From assembly GCA_028285265.1 (NCBI GenBank), contig JANQPX010000079.1:45006-109005 (forward strand): DNA of 64,000 nt, in the 5' to 3' direction. The stretch's first letter is position 1. Each line of letters begins with the position of its first letter. The stretch comes from Geminicoccaceae bacterium. GTDB taxonomy: Bacteria > Pseudomonadota > Alphaproteobacteria > Geminicoccales > Geminicoccaceae. The position numbers and the translations under genes were made by a program. The notes below the pieces were generated by a model. The model was not told the origin of the DNA. It saw nothing but the letters and a program-made list of their open reading frames with translations, and did no database searches. Below are positions 37,122 to 46,796 of this stretch, one piece after another.

Positions 37122-37208
37122 TAACAGCGCTCAAAAGGCTAGGCGTGACTGGTAAACGGCAACGACCGCCTATTGAACGTGCCAAAGCGTTGAGATCGCG
37201 TCAAGTTT

Positions 37209-37240
37209 GGGCGCGTTCCAGGTTGGAAAGGAACGCGCCC
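37209..37240 (-). terminator. Terminator downstream of rpsA
   Basis: A perfect 11-base-pair inverted repeat GGGCGCGTTCC / GGAACGCGCCC with a 10-base loop, six bases past the rpsA stop. The minus-strand continuation is AAACTTG rather than a T-run, so it may partly read through to ihfB. Confidence 0.65.
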
Positions 37241-37246
37241 TTATTT

Positions 37247-38977
37247 CTATTCGTCGCCGTCTTCGCCGTCCTGTCCCTGACTCTTTTTGATCGCAGGGCC
37301 AAGAATATCGCCAAGGCTAGCGCCACTGTCGGATGAACCGTATTCGGCCATCGCCTGCTTCTCGTCGGCGATTTCGAGCGCTTTGACAGATAGCGTGAGA
37401 CGTCGATTGTTCGAATCGATGTTCGTAACGCGTGCATCCAGCTTTTCGCCAACTGCGAAACGATCTGGACGCTGTTCGCCGCGATCACGCGCAAGTTCGG
37501 CCTTACGGATAAAGCCAGGTGCACCATCGCTGGTTGCAACCTCGAGACCACCCGTGGTGACTTCGGTGACCGTGCATGTCACACGATCCCCTTTCTTCAC
37601 ACCGGATGTCGCGCCCTTAAACGGATCGTCGGTGAGTTGCTTGATGCCGAGCGAGATCCGCTCTTTTTCGATATCGATGTCGAGCACAACGGCTTTGACC
37701 ATATCGCCGCGGTTGTAGTCGCCAACGGCATCCTCACCAGACTTCTCCCAGTCCAGATCGGAGAGATGGACCATGCCGTCGATATCCTGATCAAGACCGA
37801 TGAACAGGCCGAACTCGGTGATATTCTTGATTTCACCCTCGACCTCGGTGCCGACCGGGAACTTGTCCTTGAAGCTGTCCCATGGGTTGTCCATGCACTG
37901 CTTCAGGCCAAGCGAGATGCGGCGTTTGTCTGGATCGACCTCAAGCACCATCACCTCGACCTCTTGGCTGGTCGAGACGATCTTACCGGGGTGCACGTTC
38001 TTTTTGGTCCAGCTCATCTCAGAGACATGGACCAAGCCCTCGACACCGGGTTCCAGCTCCACGAAGGCGCCATAGTCGGTGATATTGGTGACCCGGCCCA
38101 TGAACTTGGTGGACACCGGGTACTTGACGTCGACGCCCTCCCATGGATCAGCCTCAAGCTGTTTCATGCCGAGCGAGATGCGCTGGGTTTCGCGATTGAA
38201 GCGGATCACCTGAACTTGAACGGTTTGACCGACGGAGAGGACCTCGGTCGGGTGATTGACCCGGCGCCAGGAAATGTCGGTGACGTGAAGGAGACCATCC
38301 AAGCCGCCGAGGTCGACGAAGGCGCCATAGTCGGTGATGTTCTTGACCACGCCTGACAGGATCTGACCTTCGGAAAGGGTGGCGAGCAACTCGTTTCGCT
38401 GTTCCGCGCGGCTTTCCTCGAGCACGGCGCGCCGAGAAACGACAATATTGCCGCGCCGACGGTCCATCTTCAGGATTTGGAAGGGCTCTTCCTTGTTTAA
38501 AAGCGGCGACACATCGCGAACCGGGCGGATATCGACCTGACTACCTGGGAGGAAGGCAACCGCGCCCCCAAGGTCAACGGCAAAGCCTCCCTTGACCCGG
38601 CCAAATATATGCCCTTGCACTTTGGCGGTGTCATTGAAGGCTTTTTCGAGCTTGTTCCAGCTTTCCTCGCGCCGAGCCTTGTCGCGCGACAGGATGGCTT
38701 CGCCGTTTCGGTTCTCGAAGCGCTCGACATAAATCTCGTAGCTGTCGCCGATCTTGACTTCGACCGGGTTCCCCTGGGTCGAAAACTCCTTGATCGGCAC
38801 CCGTCCTTCGGCCTTCAGCCCCACATCGACGACGGCCTCATCGTTTTCAATCGCGATCACTGTTCCGGTAACGACGGTGCCTTCGATCTTATCTTTCTGC
38901 TGGAAACTCTCTTCCAGCATCGCGGCAAAGTCTTCCATGGGCGCTTGCTGGTCGGCTACGGTCTCGGCTAAGGTCAT
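37247..38977 (-). CDS. rpsA: 30S ribosomal protein S1
   Basis: Binds mRNA leaders on the 30S subunit and is essential for most translation initiation. It has 576 residues with six S1 repeats. The first two bind the ribosome (VTGTVIAIENDEAVVDVG and HIFGRVKGGFAVDLGG). The middle four have the canonical NITDYGAFVDL, NITDYGAFVEL, NITEFGLFIGL and degenerate EVTTGGLEV patterns. It is downstream of cmk, the usual order. Confidence 0.97.
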   Translation of the reverse strand: MTLAETVADQQAPMEDFAAMLEESFQQKDKIEGTVVTGTVIAIENDEAVVDVGLKAEGRVPIKEFSTQGNPVEVKIGDSYEIYVERFENRNGEAILSRDKARREESWNKLEKAFNDTAKVQGHIFGRVKGGFAVDLGGAVAFLPGSQVDIRPVRDVSPLLNKEEPFQILKMDRRRGNIVVSRRAVLEESRAEQRNELLATLSEGQILSGVVKNITDYGAFVDLGGLDGLLHVTDISWRRVNHPTEVLSVGQTVQVQVIRFNRETQRISLGMKQLEADPWEGVDVKYPVSTKFMGRVTNITDYGAFVELEPGVEGLVHVSEMSWTKKNVHPGKIVSTSQEVEVMVLEVDPDKRRISLGLKQCMDNPWDSFKDKFPVGTEVEGEIKNITEFGLFIGLDQDIDGMVHLSDLDWEKSGEDAVGDYNRGDMVKAVVLDIDIEKERISLGIKQLTDDPFKGATSGVKKGDRVTCTVTEVTTGGLEVATSDGAPGFIRKAELARDRGEQRPDRFAVGEKLDARVTNIDSNNRRLTLSVKALEIADEKQAMAEYGSSDSGASLGDILGPAIKKSQGQDGEDGDE

Positions 38978-39083
38978 TAAGTTCGTCCTAGGTCCTCACA
39001 AGGCGGCATGTTGGCCGCCAAGGTCAGCCGGCTCATTCGAGCCGGGTTGGGGTTGATTGATCGTGTCGGCGAAGCGTCGGTGA

Positions 39084-39752
39084 TTAGGCAGCCGTTTGAC
39101 GTTTGGCTATCAGCGTCTTCGCGTTTTCGAACGCCGTTTCAATGGACTGATCGGTCGTATCGAGTATCAACGCATCCTCTGCCTGCAACAACGGCGCGAC
39201 CACACGCGAACGATCGCGTGCGTCACGCTGACACAGCTCTTCTAAAACGTTCGCATATATAGCGGCAACGCCGCGTTCCTGCAACTGCTTACAACGCCTT
39301 TTCGCTCGCTGTTCGACAGATGCTGTCACGAAGATCTTATGCTTGGCATCCGGCCGCACCACCGTACCGATGTCTCGGCCGACGAGAACAGCCCCCTTGC
39401 CTCCGTCGCCGAAGCGTCGCTGAAAGTCGAGGAGAGCAATCCTCACAGCTGGAATGGCGGCCACTTTGGACGCGGTTTGCCCGATGATTTCGGTCATCAG
39501 TTGATCAGGATTGAGGTCCGTTGCTGCAATGGACGACGCCGCATGTTCGGCAGCTACTTCATCATCAGCGGTTGCCCCGGCGTCGAGCAGTTTTTTAGCG
39601 GTGGCTCGATAGAGTAGGCCCGTATCAAGAAAGGCGAGACCGAAATGCTCGGCCAGTTTCAAGGCCAGCGTGGTCTTGCCCGAACCTGCCGGCCCATCGA
39701 TGGCCAGGATGAAGTTTGTCTCGCCATTCATATCGTTTGGCTGGTCCAGCAT
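39084..39752 (-). CDS. cmk: Cytidylate kinase
   Basis: Phosphorylates CMP and dCMP. About 222 residues from the ATG at 39752; other in-frame ATGs exist at 39731 and 39797 and no ribosome site decides. The P-loop DGPAGSGKTTLALKL, GLLYRATAKKL and VGRDIGTVVRPDA, followed by QRAKRRCKQL, define the enzyme. The start overlaps neither a structural feature nor aroA completely: aroA ends at 39772, 20 bases away. Confidence 0.94.
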   Translation of the reverse strand: MLDQPNDMNGETNFILAIDGPAGSGKTTLALKLAEHFGLAFLDTGLLYRATAKKLLDAGATADDEVAAEHAASSIAATDLNPDQLMTEIIGQTASKVAAIPAVRIALLDFQRRFGDGGKGAVLVGRDIGTVVRPDAKHKIFVTASVEQRAKRRCKQLQERGVAAIYANVLEELCQRDARDRSRVVAPLLQAEDALILDTTDQSIETAFENAKTLIAKRQTAA

Positions 39753-39771
39753 GTCGTCATCATATCTGAGT

Positions 39772-41097
39772 TTAGCCTGCAACATCGATTTTCGCACCGA
39801 GCTTGTTCATCAGTTCAACAAATCCGGGAAAGCTAGTGTTGATGGTCTCGGCCCCGGTGACCTCGATTGGGTGTTGTGACAGACAGCCAAGGATCAAGAA
39901 ACTCATGGCGATACGATGGTCATGCCCGGCATCAATGGTGCAACCGCCGCGAGGCGGGTCGCCGGTGCCTTCCACGATCAGGCTGTCTTCGCCCATTTCG
40001 ACCTTAACACCGGCAGCGCTCAGGCCATCGGCTATGGCGGCCAGACGATCGCTTTCCTTGACCCGAAGTTCGGCAAGGCCGTTCATGCGGGTTTTTCCCT
40101 TTGCCAATGCGGCAGCGACCGCAAGGATCGGGTATTCATCAATCATGGAGGGCGCGCGCTCAGCCGGCACATCGATGGCGTCCATCCGACTGTGTTCGAT
40201 CTCGACCCAAGAGGCTGGTTCACCGGCGGCCAACTCGCCATTCCCGGTTCTGATGGCAGCACCCATTTCGTTCAGGCATGTGAACAGGCCGGTTCGCAGT
40301 GGGTTCAAGCCAACATGATCAATCCGGATCGAGGACCCTTCGAGCAGCGAAGCGGCGACCATCAAAAATGCGGCGGAGGAGGGATCACCCGTGACAGGGA
40401 GGTCTCGAGCGGCCAATTCAGGTTGGCCTGTAACGGTGATGGCCGACCGGCCGTCATCCAGGGCTTCTGTAACGACCTCGGCGCCGATATGACGCAACAT
40501 ACGCTCGGTATGGTCGCGGGAAGGCGCTGGTTCGATGACCGATGTTTTGCCAGGCGCATGCAAACCTGCGAGGAGCACTGCGGACTTGACCTGGGCGGAG
40601 GCGACGGGCTGCTCATAGACGATTGGTGACAGTGACGTCTTGCCGGTGACGGCAAGGGGGAGGCGATCACCGCTCCGCGCAAGAAAGGACGTTCCCATTT
40701 CCCGAAGTGGCTTGATCACGCGGCCCATCGGGCGCTGGCGGAGTGAGTCATCACCAGTCAAAAAGCTGGTGAAGGCATGACCCGCGAGCAGGCCTGTTAA
40801 CAGGCGTGCGCCCGTGCCCGCATTGCCAAGATCGAGCACGCCTGTCGGCTCAGCAAGGCCGCCGACACCGACGCCCTGGACATGGTAGGCGCCGTCACTG
40901 CCTGTCTCGATGCCGACGCCGAGGTCGCGCAGAGCTGTCAATGTGGCAAGTACATCCTCGCCTTCGAGCAGGCCGGTGACCTTGGTCTCCCCTACCGTCA
41001 TCGCGGCCAACATCAGGGCGCGGTGAGAGAGAGATTTGTCACCTGGCACCCGCACGTCGCCCGCCAAGGCTCCCGCCGCGCTTGCCCTTAATCGCAC
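39772..41097 (-). CDS. aroA: 3-phosphoshikimate 1-carboxyvinyltransferase (EPSP synthase)
   Basis: Sixth step of the shikimate pathway. It has 441 residues with a GTG start at 41097 and GAGGATGGA about eleven bases upstream. PGDKSLSHRALMLAAMT, LGNAGTGARLLTGLLAG, DEYPILAVAAALAKGK and the C-terminal DHRIAMSFLILG are present. LAGHAFTSFLTGDDSLRQRPM keeps the class motif with RPM. It is in the aroA-cmk-rpsA order common to many Proteobacteria. Confidence 0.97.
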   Translation of the reverse strand: MRLRASAAGALAGDVRVPGDKSLSHRALMLAAMTVGETKVTGLLEGEDVLATLTALRDLGVGIETGSDGAYHVQGVGVGGLAEPTGVLDLGNAGTGARLLTGLLAGHAFTSFLTGDDSLRQRPMGRVIKPLREMGTSFLARSGDRLPLAVTGKTSLSPIVYEQPVASAQVKSAVLLAGLHAPGKTSVIEPAPSRDHTERMLRHIGAEVVTEALDDGRSAITVTGQPELAARDLPVTGDPSSAAFLMVAASLLEGSSIRIDHVGLNPLRTGLFTCLNEMGAAIRTGNGELAAGEPASWVEIEHSRMDAIDVPAERAPSMIDEYPILAVAAALAKGKTRMNGLAELRVKESDRLAAIADGLSAAGVKVEMGEDSLIVEGTGDPPRGGCTIDAGHDHRIAMSFLILGCLSQHPIEVTGAETINTSFPGFVELMNKLGAKIDVAG

Positions 41098-41254
41098 GCT
41101 AGGTCCATCCTCATATCCGTGATTTTTCTGCCATGGTCAGGAAAATTTGTCCCAGGGCTCTCCGAAGAACGAATTTGCTTTTGACAGTTTCGGCGGATCA
41201 TGGCAATCGCTCTCCCTCGAAAACCGATCATCTCTATACCGTTAGGAGTGCCGC

Positions 41255-41677
41255 GTGGCGAAGCCCGAGTGGGGAACCAAAAGGGTCTGTTTGAATTGCA
41301 GTGCTCGTTTTTACGACATGATGCGCGATCCGATTGTCTGTCCATCCTGTGAGACCGTCTTTGATCCGACGGCCAATCTGAAGACGCGACGAACGCGCTC
41401 TTCAACGAAACCGGCCGCTGAGGAGAAGGAGAGTCCGAAGAAAGCCTCCGCTGCTGAGGAGGAAGAGGATATCGAACTCGAAGAGGACGAAGCAGCGATC
41501 GATGAGGCCGATGACGATGATGAAGACATCGCTGACATGCCTGATGATGCTGTTTCGGACGACGACGAGGACGATGAAGAGAATCAAAGCGCCATCGAAG
41601 ACGTCTCGGAACTCGGGGATGATGACGTCAGTGACGTGATCGACGCCGATGTCGAGGATGACGACAGCACGACTTAA
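41255..41677 (+). CDS. TIGR02300-family zinc-ribbon protein with a strongly acidic tail
   Basis: Alphaproteobacterial protein of unknown function. It has 140 residues. The N-terminal FYDxN-type core (MAKPEWGTKRVCLNCSARFY) has a four-cysteine ribbon, C13/C16 and C29/C32. After about 60 residues the sequence is almost only D, E, A and S to the end, probably disordered. It starts with GTG, and AGGAG lies six bases upstream. It diverges from aroA across 157 bases. Nothing in the sequence identifies a binding partner. Confidence 0.9.
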   Translation: MAKPEWGTKRVCLNCSARFYDMMRDPIVCPSCETVFDPTANLKTRRTRSSTKPAAEEKESPKKASAAEEEEDIELEEDEAAIDEADDDDEDIADMPDDAVSDDDEDDEENQSAIEDVSELGDDDVSDVIDADVEDDDSTT

Positions 41678-41811
41678 GCAGAACAAACCGCTGTTTTTGT
41701 CGAATTGGGTCCGTTGGTTGGGATGACGTCAAGTTTGGGTCTTGCAAAGCCCGCTGTCTTGTCCTAACTCATCGGGCCTGGACGCAGCCCGACTTCGCTG
41801 CGCCGCCAAGA

Positions 41812-41887
<76 letters not shown>

Positions 41888-41968
41888 TCCTCTCTTCGTC
41901 AAGCGCAGCGATCATGTGCATCGTTGGCAGAAGATCCCCTCACGGCTCTTCATCCTTGTGTTGTCTCT

Positions 41969-42475
41969 TTACAAAAATCGTTTGATAAGAGCGATGAAAA
42001 GCGTCGGCACGCCGACTGTAAAGAGCGCGAACAACAGGATTGCTGGTGCCTGACTCCCTGAGGTGCTCAGCACCATCCATGTGACGAGGGCAATGAGCGC
42101 GCCAAAGAGGAGGCCTGCACGTGCAATGACCCCGCCTTTGACCAATAGGCCAATGATCCCTGCCACAGCGGCCATCAACACCAGGGCGCCCAAACTGACA
42201 TAGGTGATGCCCGAAGCCATATCGGATGACCGCCAAAGGGTGCTGATCGTGGCATTGGATAAGATAAAAACGGCGAGCGTCATCAACCCGAGCATGAAAA
42301 ACTCGGTTATAAACACGCCGATGGTGTTCACCATGCAGGGGAGATGGTCAAGCCTCCCAACAGGTGGCCTTGGGCGCAGCATGTCCAGTTGCGTCCGAAC
42401 TCGCCGAAATGTTCCCGGCAGCCGCGCGATGAACACCAAGAGCGCAACGACAACGGTTGGCCAGAGATAATACAC
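41969..42475 (-). CDS. Hypothetical five-span membrane protein
   Basis: 168 residues with about five hydrophobic spans (near 2-18, 49-71, 88-110, 117-135 and 141-163) and a basic cytoplasmic loop after the first (GTFRRVRTQLDMLRPRP). The start is GTG with AGGA five to six bases upstream. I do not recognise the family. It lies 81 bases downstream of tRNA-Ala on the opposite strand, alone between two gaps. Confidence 0.7.
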   Translation of the reverse strand: MYYLWPTVVVALLVFIARLPGTFRRVRTQLDMLRPRPPVGRLDHLPCMVNTIGVFITEFFMLGLMTLAVFILSNATISTLWRSSDMASGITYVSLGALVLMAAVAGIIGLLVKGGVIARAGLLFGALIALVTWMVLSTSGSQAPAILLFALFTVGVPTLFIALIKRFL

Positions 42476-42810
42476 TGTATTCCTGTGGTTTCCGTTTCAT
42501 CAACGCCAAATCACGCTCAATGGCTTGCAAAAAGACGAGCGCGGACATCTAGCTGATCTTCAAGATCTTGGCGAGTAATTTTTTTGAAACGGACAATGAT
42601 TGGGAAATATCTCTCGAGTTTGTCGCTGGTTAGTTTTTAATTTTACTAAAACATCAATTTAAAATACCTAAATATTTTGGGAAATTCTACTTTTAGTGGT
42701 TTTTTGATAATTGGACATCTGCACTTGCAGTGGCATCCATCGAATTCCGCGACTATCGATGCCATATTGAAAAGGGCAAAAGACGTCCATCGACCTGAAG
42801 GAGCTGGTTG
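42476..42810. other. AT-rich intergenic region
   Basis: 335 bases, markedly AT-rich at about 42575-42715 compared with the flanking genes. It contains a 12-base near-palindrome CTGCA-CT-TGCAG at 42719-42730. A following repeated-arm hairpin has TGGCATC at 42731-42737 pairing with GATGCCA at 42758-42764. These likely belong to the promoter of the exported protein downstream. Confidence 0.45.
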
Positions 42811-43263
42811 GTGATCCGTTCTCTTTTCATCTTGGCGCTATGGCTGATCAGTTTGGCTCCGATGCCGTTGAAGGTCCTCTGGGCGACCGAAGATCGTTTC
42901 ATCTACGTCGATCGCATGCCAGCGATCCGTGGCGAGTTGGTGCGCAGTATTTCGGGTGATGATGACGACAGTGGTCATCGAATTCTGCAGGATCTTTATG
43001 CCGAGGATTATGAGCATGCCGTCGTTGAGACTTATGTCTTGAAGGTGGCTTGCGGTTCAGAGAATGAACTGAAGACATTCATTCACGCGATCAAATATCC
43101 TCCCAAACGACCGAAGACCTTCGCGATCGCCACGCTTCACGACATCTATAAGGAAGTCTATGTTGAGGATAGGACAGGCAAAATTCGGCTCTATGAGGAC
43201 GTGCAAAGCCAGCAGATGTTGACTCTTTCGGAGCGCTTTAGACCCGCTTGCCTACCGACCTGA
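42811..43263 (+). CDS. Small exported protein, unknown
   Basis: 150 residues from a GTG seven bases after AAGGAG. A signal peptide (VIRSLFILALWLISLAPMPL, cleaved about residue 25 after LWA) is followed by a soluble domain of about 120 residues with charged surface (RMPAIRGELVRSISGDDDDS) and one cysteine pair candidate at VACGSEN and the C-terminal PACLPT. No family is recognised. It stands alone between the membrane protein and deoA, and has its own AT-rich upstream region. Confidence 0.7.
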   Translation: MIRSLFILALWLISLAPMPLKVLWATEDRFIYVDRMPAIRGELVRSISGDDDDSGHRILQDLYAEDYEHAVVETYVLKVACGSENELKTFIHAIKYPPKRPKTFAIATLHDIYKEVYVEDRTGKIRLYEDVQSQQMLTLSERFRPACLPT

Positions 43264-43445
43264 TTCACGCGTGCGGGCAGAGAGGTGCCCAGCGGTAGCT
43301 GGAGACACGGTCTACAGGAGGTCACCGGCGTGATCGCACCTGTGCTCCATTGCGGGCTAGCGGTCATCGTGAATAGATTGCAGATCTCACGATCAATCGA
43401 ATGATAGCTGAACACCACTGGGCCGGGCTCGTAGAGGACAAACTC

Positions 43446-44786
43446 ATGCTGCCGCAGGAGATCATCAGGAAGAAGCGTGACGGCGGTTCCCTCAATCGCG
43501 GTGAGATTTCAGATTTCATGAACGGACTGGCGTCCCGTGAGGTTACTGAAAGTCAAGCCGCGGCCCTCGCCATGGCCATCTTCTTTAAGGGCATGACTCC
43601 CGACGAAACCATCGCCTTGACGGTCGCGATGCGCGACTCGGGAACGACACTCAGTTGGAAGGATCTTGACGGCCCGGTCATCGACAAGCACTCAACGGGC
43701 GGAATCGGTGATAAGATTAGTCTGGTTTTGGCGCCGCTGATCGCGGCCCTTGGCGGCTATGTTCCGATGATTTCCGGCCGAGGGCTTGGACATACCGGCG
43801 GTACCCTCGACAAACTTGAGAGTATTCCTGGTTATTCGACAAGGCAGGATGTTGACGGCTTAAAGAAGGCCGTGCACGCGGCTGGATGTGCCATTGTCGG
43901 GCAAACGGCGGATCTCGCCCCAGCGGATGGGCGGCTTTACGCGATTCGTGACGTCACAGCGACCGTCGACTGCCAACCGCTGATCGTCGCTTCAATCCTC
44001 TCCAAGAAGCTAGCTGCCGGGCTCGGCGGGTTGGTGATGGATGTGAAAGTCGGTTCAGGCGCGTTTCTTCCGTCAGTCGAGCAGGCGCGGGCGCTTGCGC
44101 ACGATCTTGTTCGAGTATCAGTGGGGGCGGGGCTTCCCTGCCATGCTCTGCTTACGGACATGAACCAATGCCTTGGTTGGACGGCGGGGAACGCACTTGA
44201 GGTGGGCGAGGCGATTGAATTCCTGACCGGTGGGCGCCGGGAGCCACGCCTTCATGCTGTCACCATCGGTCTAGCCGCTCGTCTCGCCGTGCTCGGTGGC
44301 CTTGTCGACACGGTGGAGCAGGCCAGGTCGGCCCTAGAGCGCGCACTTGACGATGGTCGGGCAGCCGATCGGTTTCAGCGAATGGTCGCATCGCTCGGCG
44401 GTCCGTCGGACCTTCTCGAGCATCCCGCGCGTTATCTTGCTGAAGCTCCGGTCCGGCGCTCGGTCACTTTGGACCGTGAGGGGGTTGTTGCAGCGATTGA
44501 CGCGCGGGCGCTCGGCCTGGCGATCATTGAACTTGGAGGCGGTCGGCGCCGCCCCGAAGACAGGGTCGATCATCGGGTTGGTCTTTCCCAGGTTCTCGGC
44601 ATTGGGGATCGGGTCACGAAGGATCGACCGTTCGCCCATGTTCATGCGGCGAGCGACGCCACCGCTGAACGCGCGATCAACGCGATTCGCGCGGCGGTGA
44701 CGATGCGTGGCAGCCTTGATATCAGTGGAATGTCACCTCTTCTCGAGGATATCGGCAGTATCGCCGAGGACAGGCCGTTGGCTTGA
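43446..44786 (+). CDS. deoA: Thymidine phosphorylase
   Basis: Splits thymidine to thymine and 2-deoxyribose 1-phosphate in pyrimidine salvage. It has 446 residues from the ATG at 43446, with GAGG upstream at about nine bases; a longer frame from 43401 is less likely. The class II nucleoside phosphorylase signature KHSTGGIGDK (81-90), ISGRGLGHTGGTLDKLESI and LIVASILSKKLAAGLGGLVMDVKVGSGAF are intact. No other deo genes adjoin. Confidence 0.93.
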   Translation: MLPQEIIRKKRDGGSLNRGEISDFMNGLASREVTESQAAALAMAIFFKGMTPDETIALTVAMRDSGTTLSWKDLDGPVIDKHSTGGIGDKISLVLAPLIAALGGYVPMISGRGLGHTGGTLDKLESIPGYSTRQDVDGLKKAVHAAGCAIVGQTADLAPADGRLYAIRDVTATVDCQPLIVASILSKKLAAGLGGLVMDVKVGSGAFLPSVEQARALAHDLVRVSVGAGLPCHALLTDMNQCLGWTAGNALEVGEAIEFLTGGRREPRLHAVTIGLAARLAVLGGLVDTVEQARSALERALDDGRAADRFQRMVASLGGPSDLLEHPARYLAEAPVRRSVTLDREGVVAAIDARALGLAIIELGGGRRRPEDRVDHRVGLSQVLGIGDRVTKDRPFAHVHAASDATAERAINAIRAAVTMRGSLDISGMSPLLEDIGSIAEDRPLA

Positions 44787-45026
44787 TATCGGTCGTTTAG
44801 TTGTAGAGCACTTGAACACGCCACCCTCAGTGCTGTGTGGGTTGGTTCAGATCATCATGGCGTTGCGTTCGCTCGCCCTGCTTTTTTTGGCATGCAGTCA
44901 TCTAAGTCACTAAAAATTATATGTTTTTTTCTTCAGATTGGAAAAATTCTCGAAATGGTGTCATTTCGCCATGCCTTCGCCGGCAAACAGAGGTGGACCC
45001 TCGAGCCTGGTGAAAGGAAATGGTAG

Positions 45027-46796
45027 ATGTGTCGGAACTACTTGGGCCTAAGCTCGATTATTACAACGTTATTTGTCGCCAGTGCTTGCATCCCTGATGA
45101 GCAAGCGGCGCATCGGCAGACCAAATCGAATCCGCTGACTGTCGCAGAGACGGCGTCGGCGCAACGCTCCAAGTCCGCGCCTGTGGGACAAGCAAATCAG
45201 GAAACCTTTGCTCGCGAGCGGCTGCTCAACATCGCACCGCAGGATGCTGAATCGCCCCACAGGTTTGCAGATCTCGCTATCGCTCCTTTGGATCAGAGCG
45301 TGCTGGCTGTAACGAGAGAGGCCCAAGTGATGCCTGCTCTGCCAATGCAGCCGTTAGGGCGAGATCGATATCAGGATGTTGATCCCAACCCGATTAAGCT
45401 GGTGAGCCGGGATCCTGTCTCAACATTTTCGATCGACGTCGACACTGCGTCTTACGCCAATCTCCGGCGTTTTCTCAACGAAGGCACGCGACCACCGGTG
45501 AATGCCGTAAGGGTAGAAGAATTGATCAATTATTTCGACTACGACTATCAAAAGCCTGCAGATATCGATCAGCCCTTTGCTACCCATATTGCACTTTTCG
45601 AAGCCCCTTGGGATGCGGACAAACAGCTGCTGCGGATCGGTCTGAAGGGTTACGAGATTAGGGACGTCGAGCGGCCAAAGGCCAATCTTGTTTTTCTTGT
45701 GGATACGTCCGGGTCTATGGCAAGCGCGGACAAACTCCCTCTGTTGAAACGATCGCTTCGGCTTCTGATCGAGGAAATGCGTGAGGACGATAGCATCGCC
45801 ATTATCGCCTATGCCGGATCCGCCGGCATCGTGCTCGAACCAACGGCTGGCGCCGATCAACGCGACATCATTCGTGCGATCGAGCGTTTTTCTGCTGGGG
45901 GCGGCACAGCTGGTGCCGCTGGCATCCGTGAGGCCTATCGACTGGCGGAAGCCAATTTTGACGAGAACGCCGTCAACCGTGTGATTCTGGCGACCGACGG
46001 TGACTTCAATGTCGGCATTAGTGACCCTGATCGTCTTGAAGACTTCATAGCGACGAAGCGCGAAAGCGATGTCTATCTCTCAATCTTGGGATTCGGTCGC
46101 GGTAACCTCAACGACATGCTCATGCAAAGGCTTGCCCAGGCCGGCAATGGCAATGCCAGCTACATTGACGGCTTGATGGAGGCACGCAAGGTTCTGGTAG
46201 ATGAGATGAGCTCTCTGCTCTTTCCGATCGCAGACGACGTGAAGATCCAGATTGAGTTCAACCCGAAAAGGGTCGCAGAATACAGGTTGATCGGGTATGA
46301 GACGCGTATGCTCAAGCTAGAAGAATTCAATAACGACCGGGTGGACGCCGGCGAGATTGGAAGCGGGCATACAGTGACGGCGCTCTATGAGATTACCTCG
46401 CCGGACAGCCCATCTCGCTTGGTTGACGATCTCCGCTATGGTGTCCTGCCCGCGTCGGCGACCGGCGCGGGTGATAACGTGGACGAGGTTGCCTGGCTTC
46501 GCCTCCGCTACAAGCGACCAGGTGACGATCAAAGCCAGCTGATGGAGCGACCGGTATCAGCGACGTCGGCCACCCCGTTTGATCAAGCGCCGGCGGAGGC
46601 GCGCTTCGCGGCTGCAGTCGCGGGATTCGGCGAGGTGCTTCGGCAGAGTGTCCATATGGGAACGTTTGATCTCGACGCCGTCCTCAGCATTGCATCGGTG
46701 TCCCGCGGCGATGATCCCTTTGGCTATCGGAGCGAATTCTTACAGTTAGTGCGGCTCGCCAAGAGTGCGACTCTCGTCGATGCGGGGGATGGATGA
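45027..46796 (+). CDS. YfbK-like von Willebrand A domain protein, likely exported
   Basis: 589 residues. The N-terminus (IITTLFVASAC) resembles a lipoprotein signal with C21, though the lipobox is weak. After a variable linker, the YfbK core reads RDPVSTFSIDVDTASYANLR and VEELINYFDYDY. The VWA domain follows with the MIDAS VDTSGSMAS (D226), DDSIAIIAYAG and LATDGDFNVG, so metal binding looks intact. The remaining 200 residues match the YfbK C-terminal region. GGAAA lies upstream at about nine bases. It overlaps the sigma-factor gene as ATGA, which suggests a common job, perhaps at the envelope. Confidence 0.88.
   Translation: MCRNYLGLSSIITTLFVASACIPDEQAAHRQTKSNPLTVAETASAQRSKSAPVGQANQETFARERLLNIAPQDAESPHRFADLAIAPLDQSVLAVTREAQVMPALPMQPLGRDRYQDVDPNPIKLVSRDPVSTFSIDVDTASYANLRRFLNEGTRPPVNAVRVEELINYFDYDYQKPADIDQPFATHIALFEAPWDADKQLLRIGLKGYEIRDVERPKANLVFLVDTSGSMASADKLPLLKRSLRLLIEEMREDDSIAIIAYAGSAGIVLEPTAGADQRDIIRAIERFSAGGGTAGAAGIREAYRLAEANFDENAVNRVILATDGDFNVGISDPDRLEDFIATKRESDVYLSILGFGRGNLNDMLMQRLAQAGNGNASYIDGLMEARKVLVDEMSSLLFPIADDVKIQIEFNPKRVAEYRLIGYETRMLKLEEFNNDRVDAGEIGSGHTVTALYEITSPDSPSRLVDDLRYGVLPASATGAGDNVDEVAWLRLRYKRPGDDQSQLMERPVSATSATPFDQAPAEARFAAAVAGFGEVLRQSVHMGTFDLDAVLSIASVSRGDDPFGYRSEFLQLVRLAKSATLVDAGDG

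Noticed and set aside
42700..42740. Sigma-54 promoter near TTGGACAT and TTGCAG
   Set aside because: Spacing between the GG and GC elements is 12 bases instead of 10.
44857..44913. 18-residue lipoprotein-like frame MALRSLALLFLACSHLSH
   Set aside because: It has no ribosome site and no recognisable mature protein. Kept as a chance frame.
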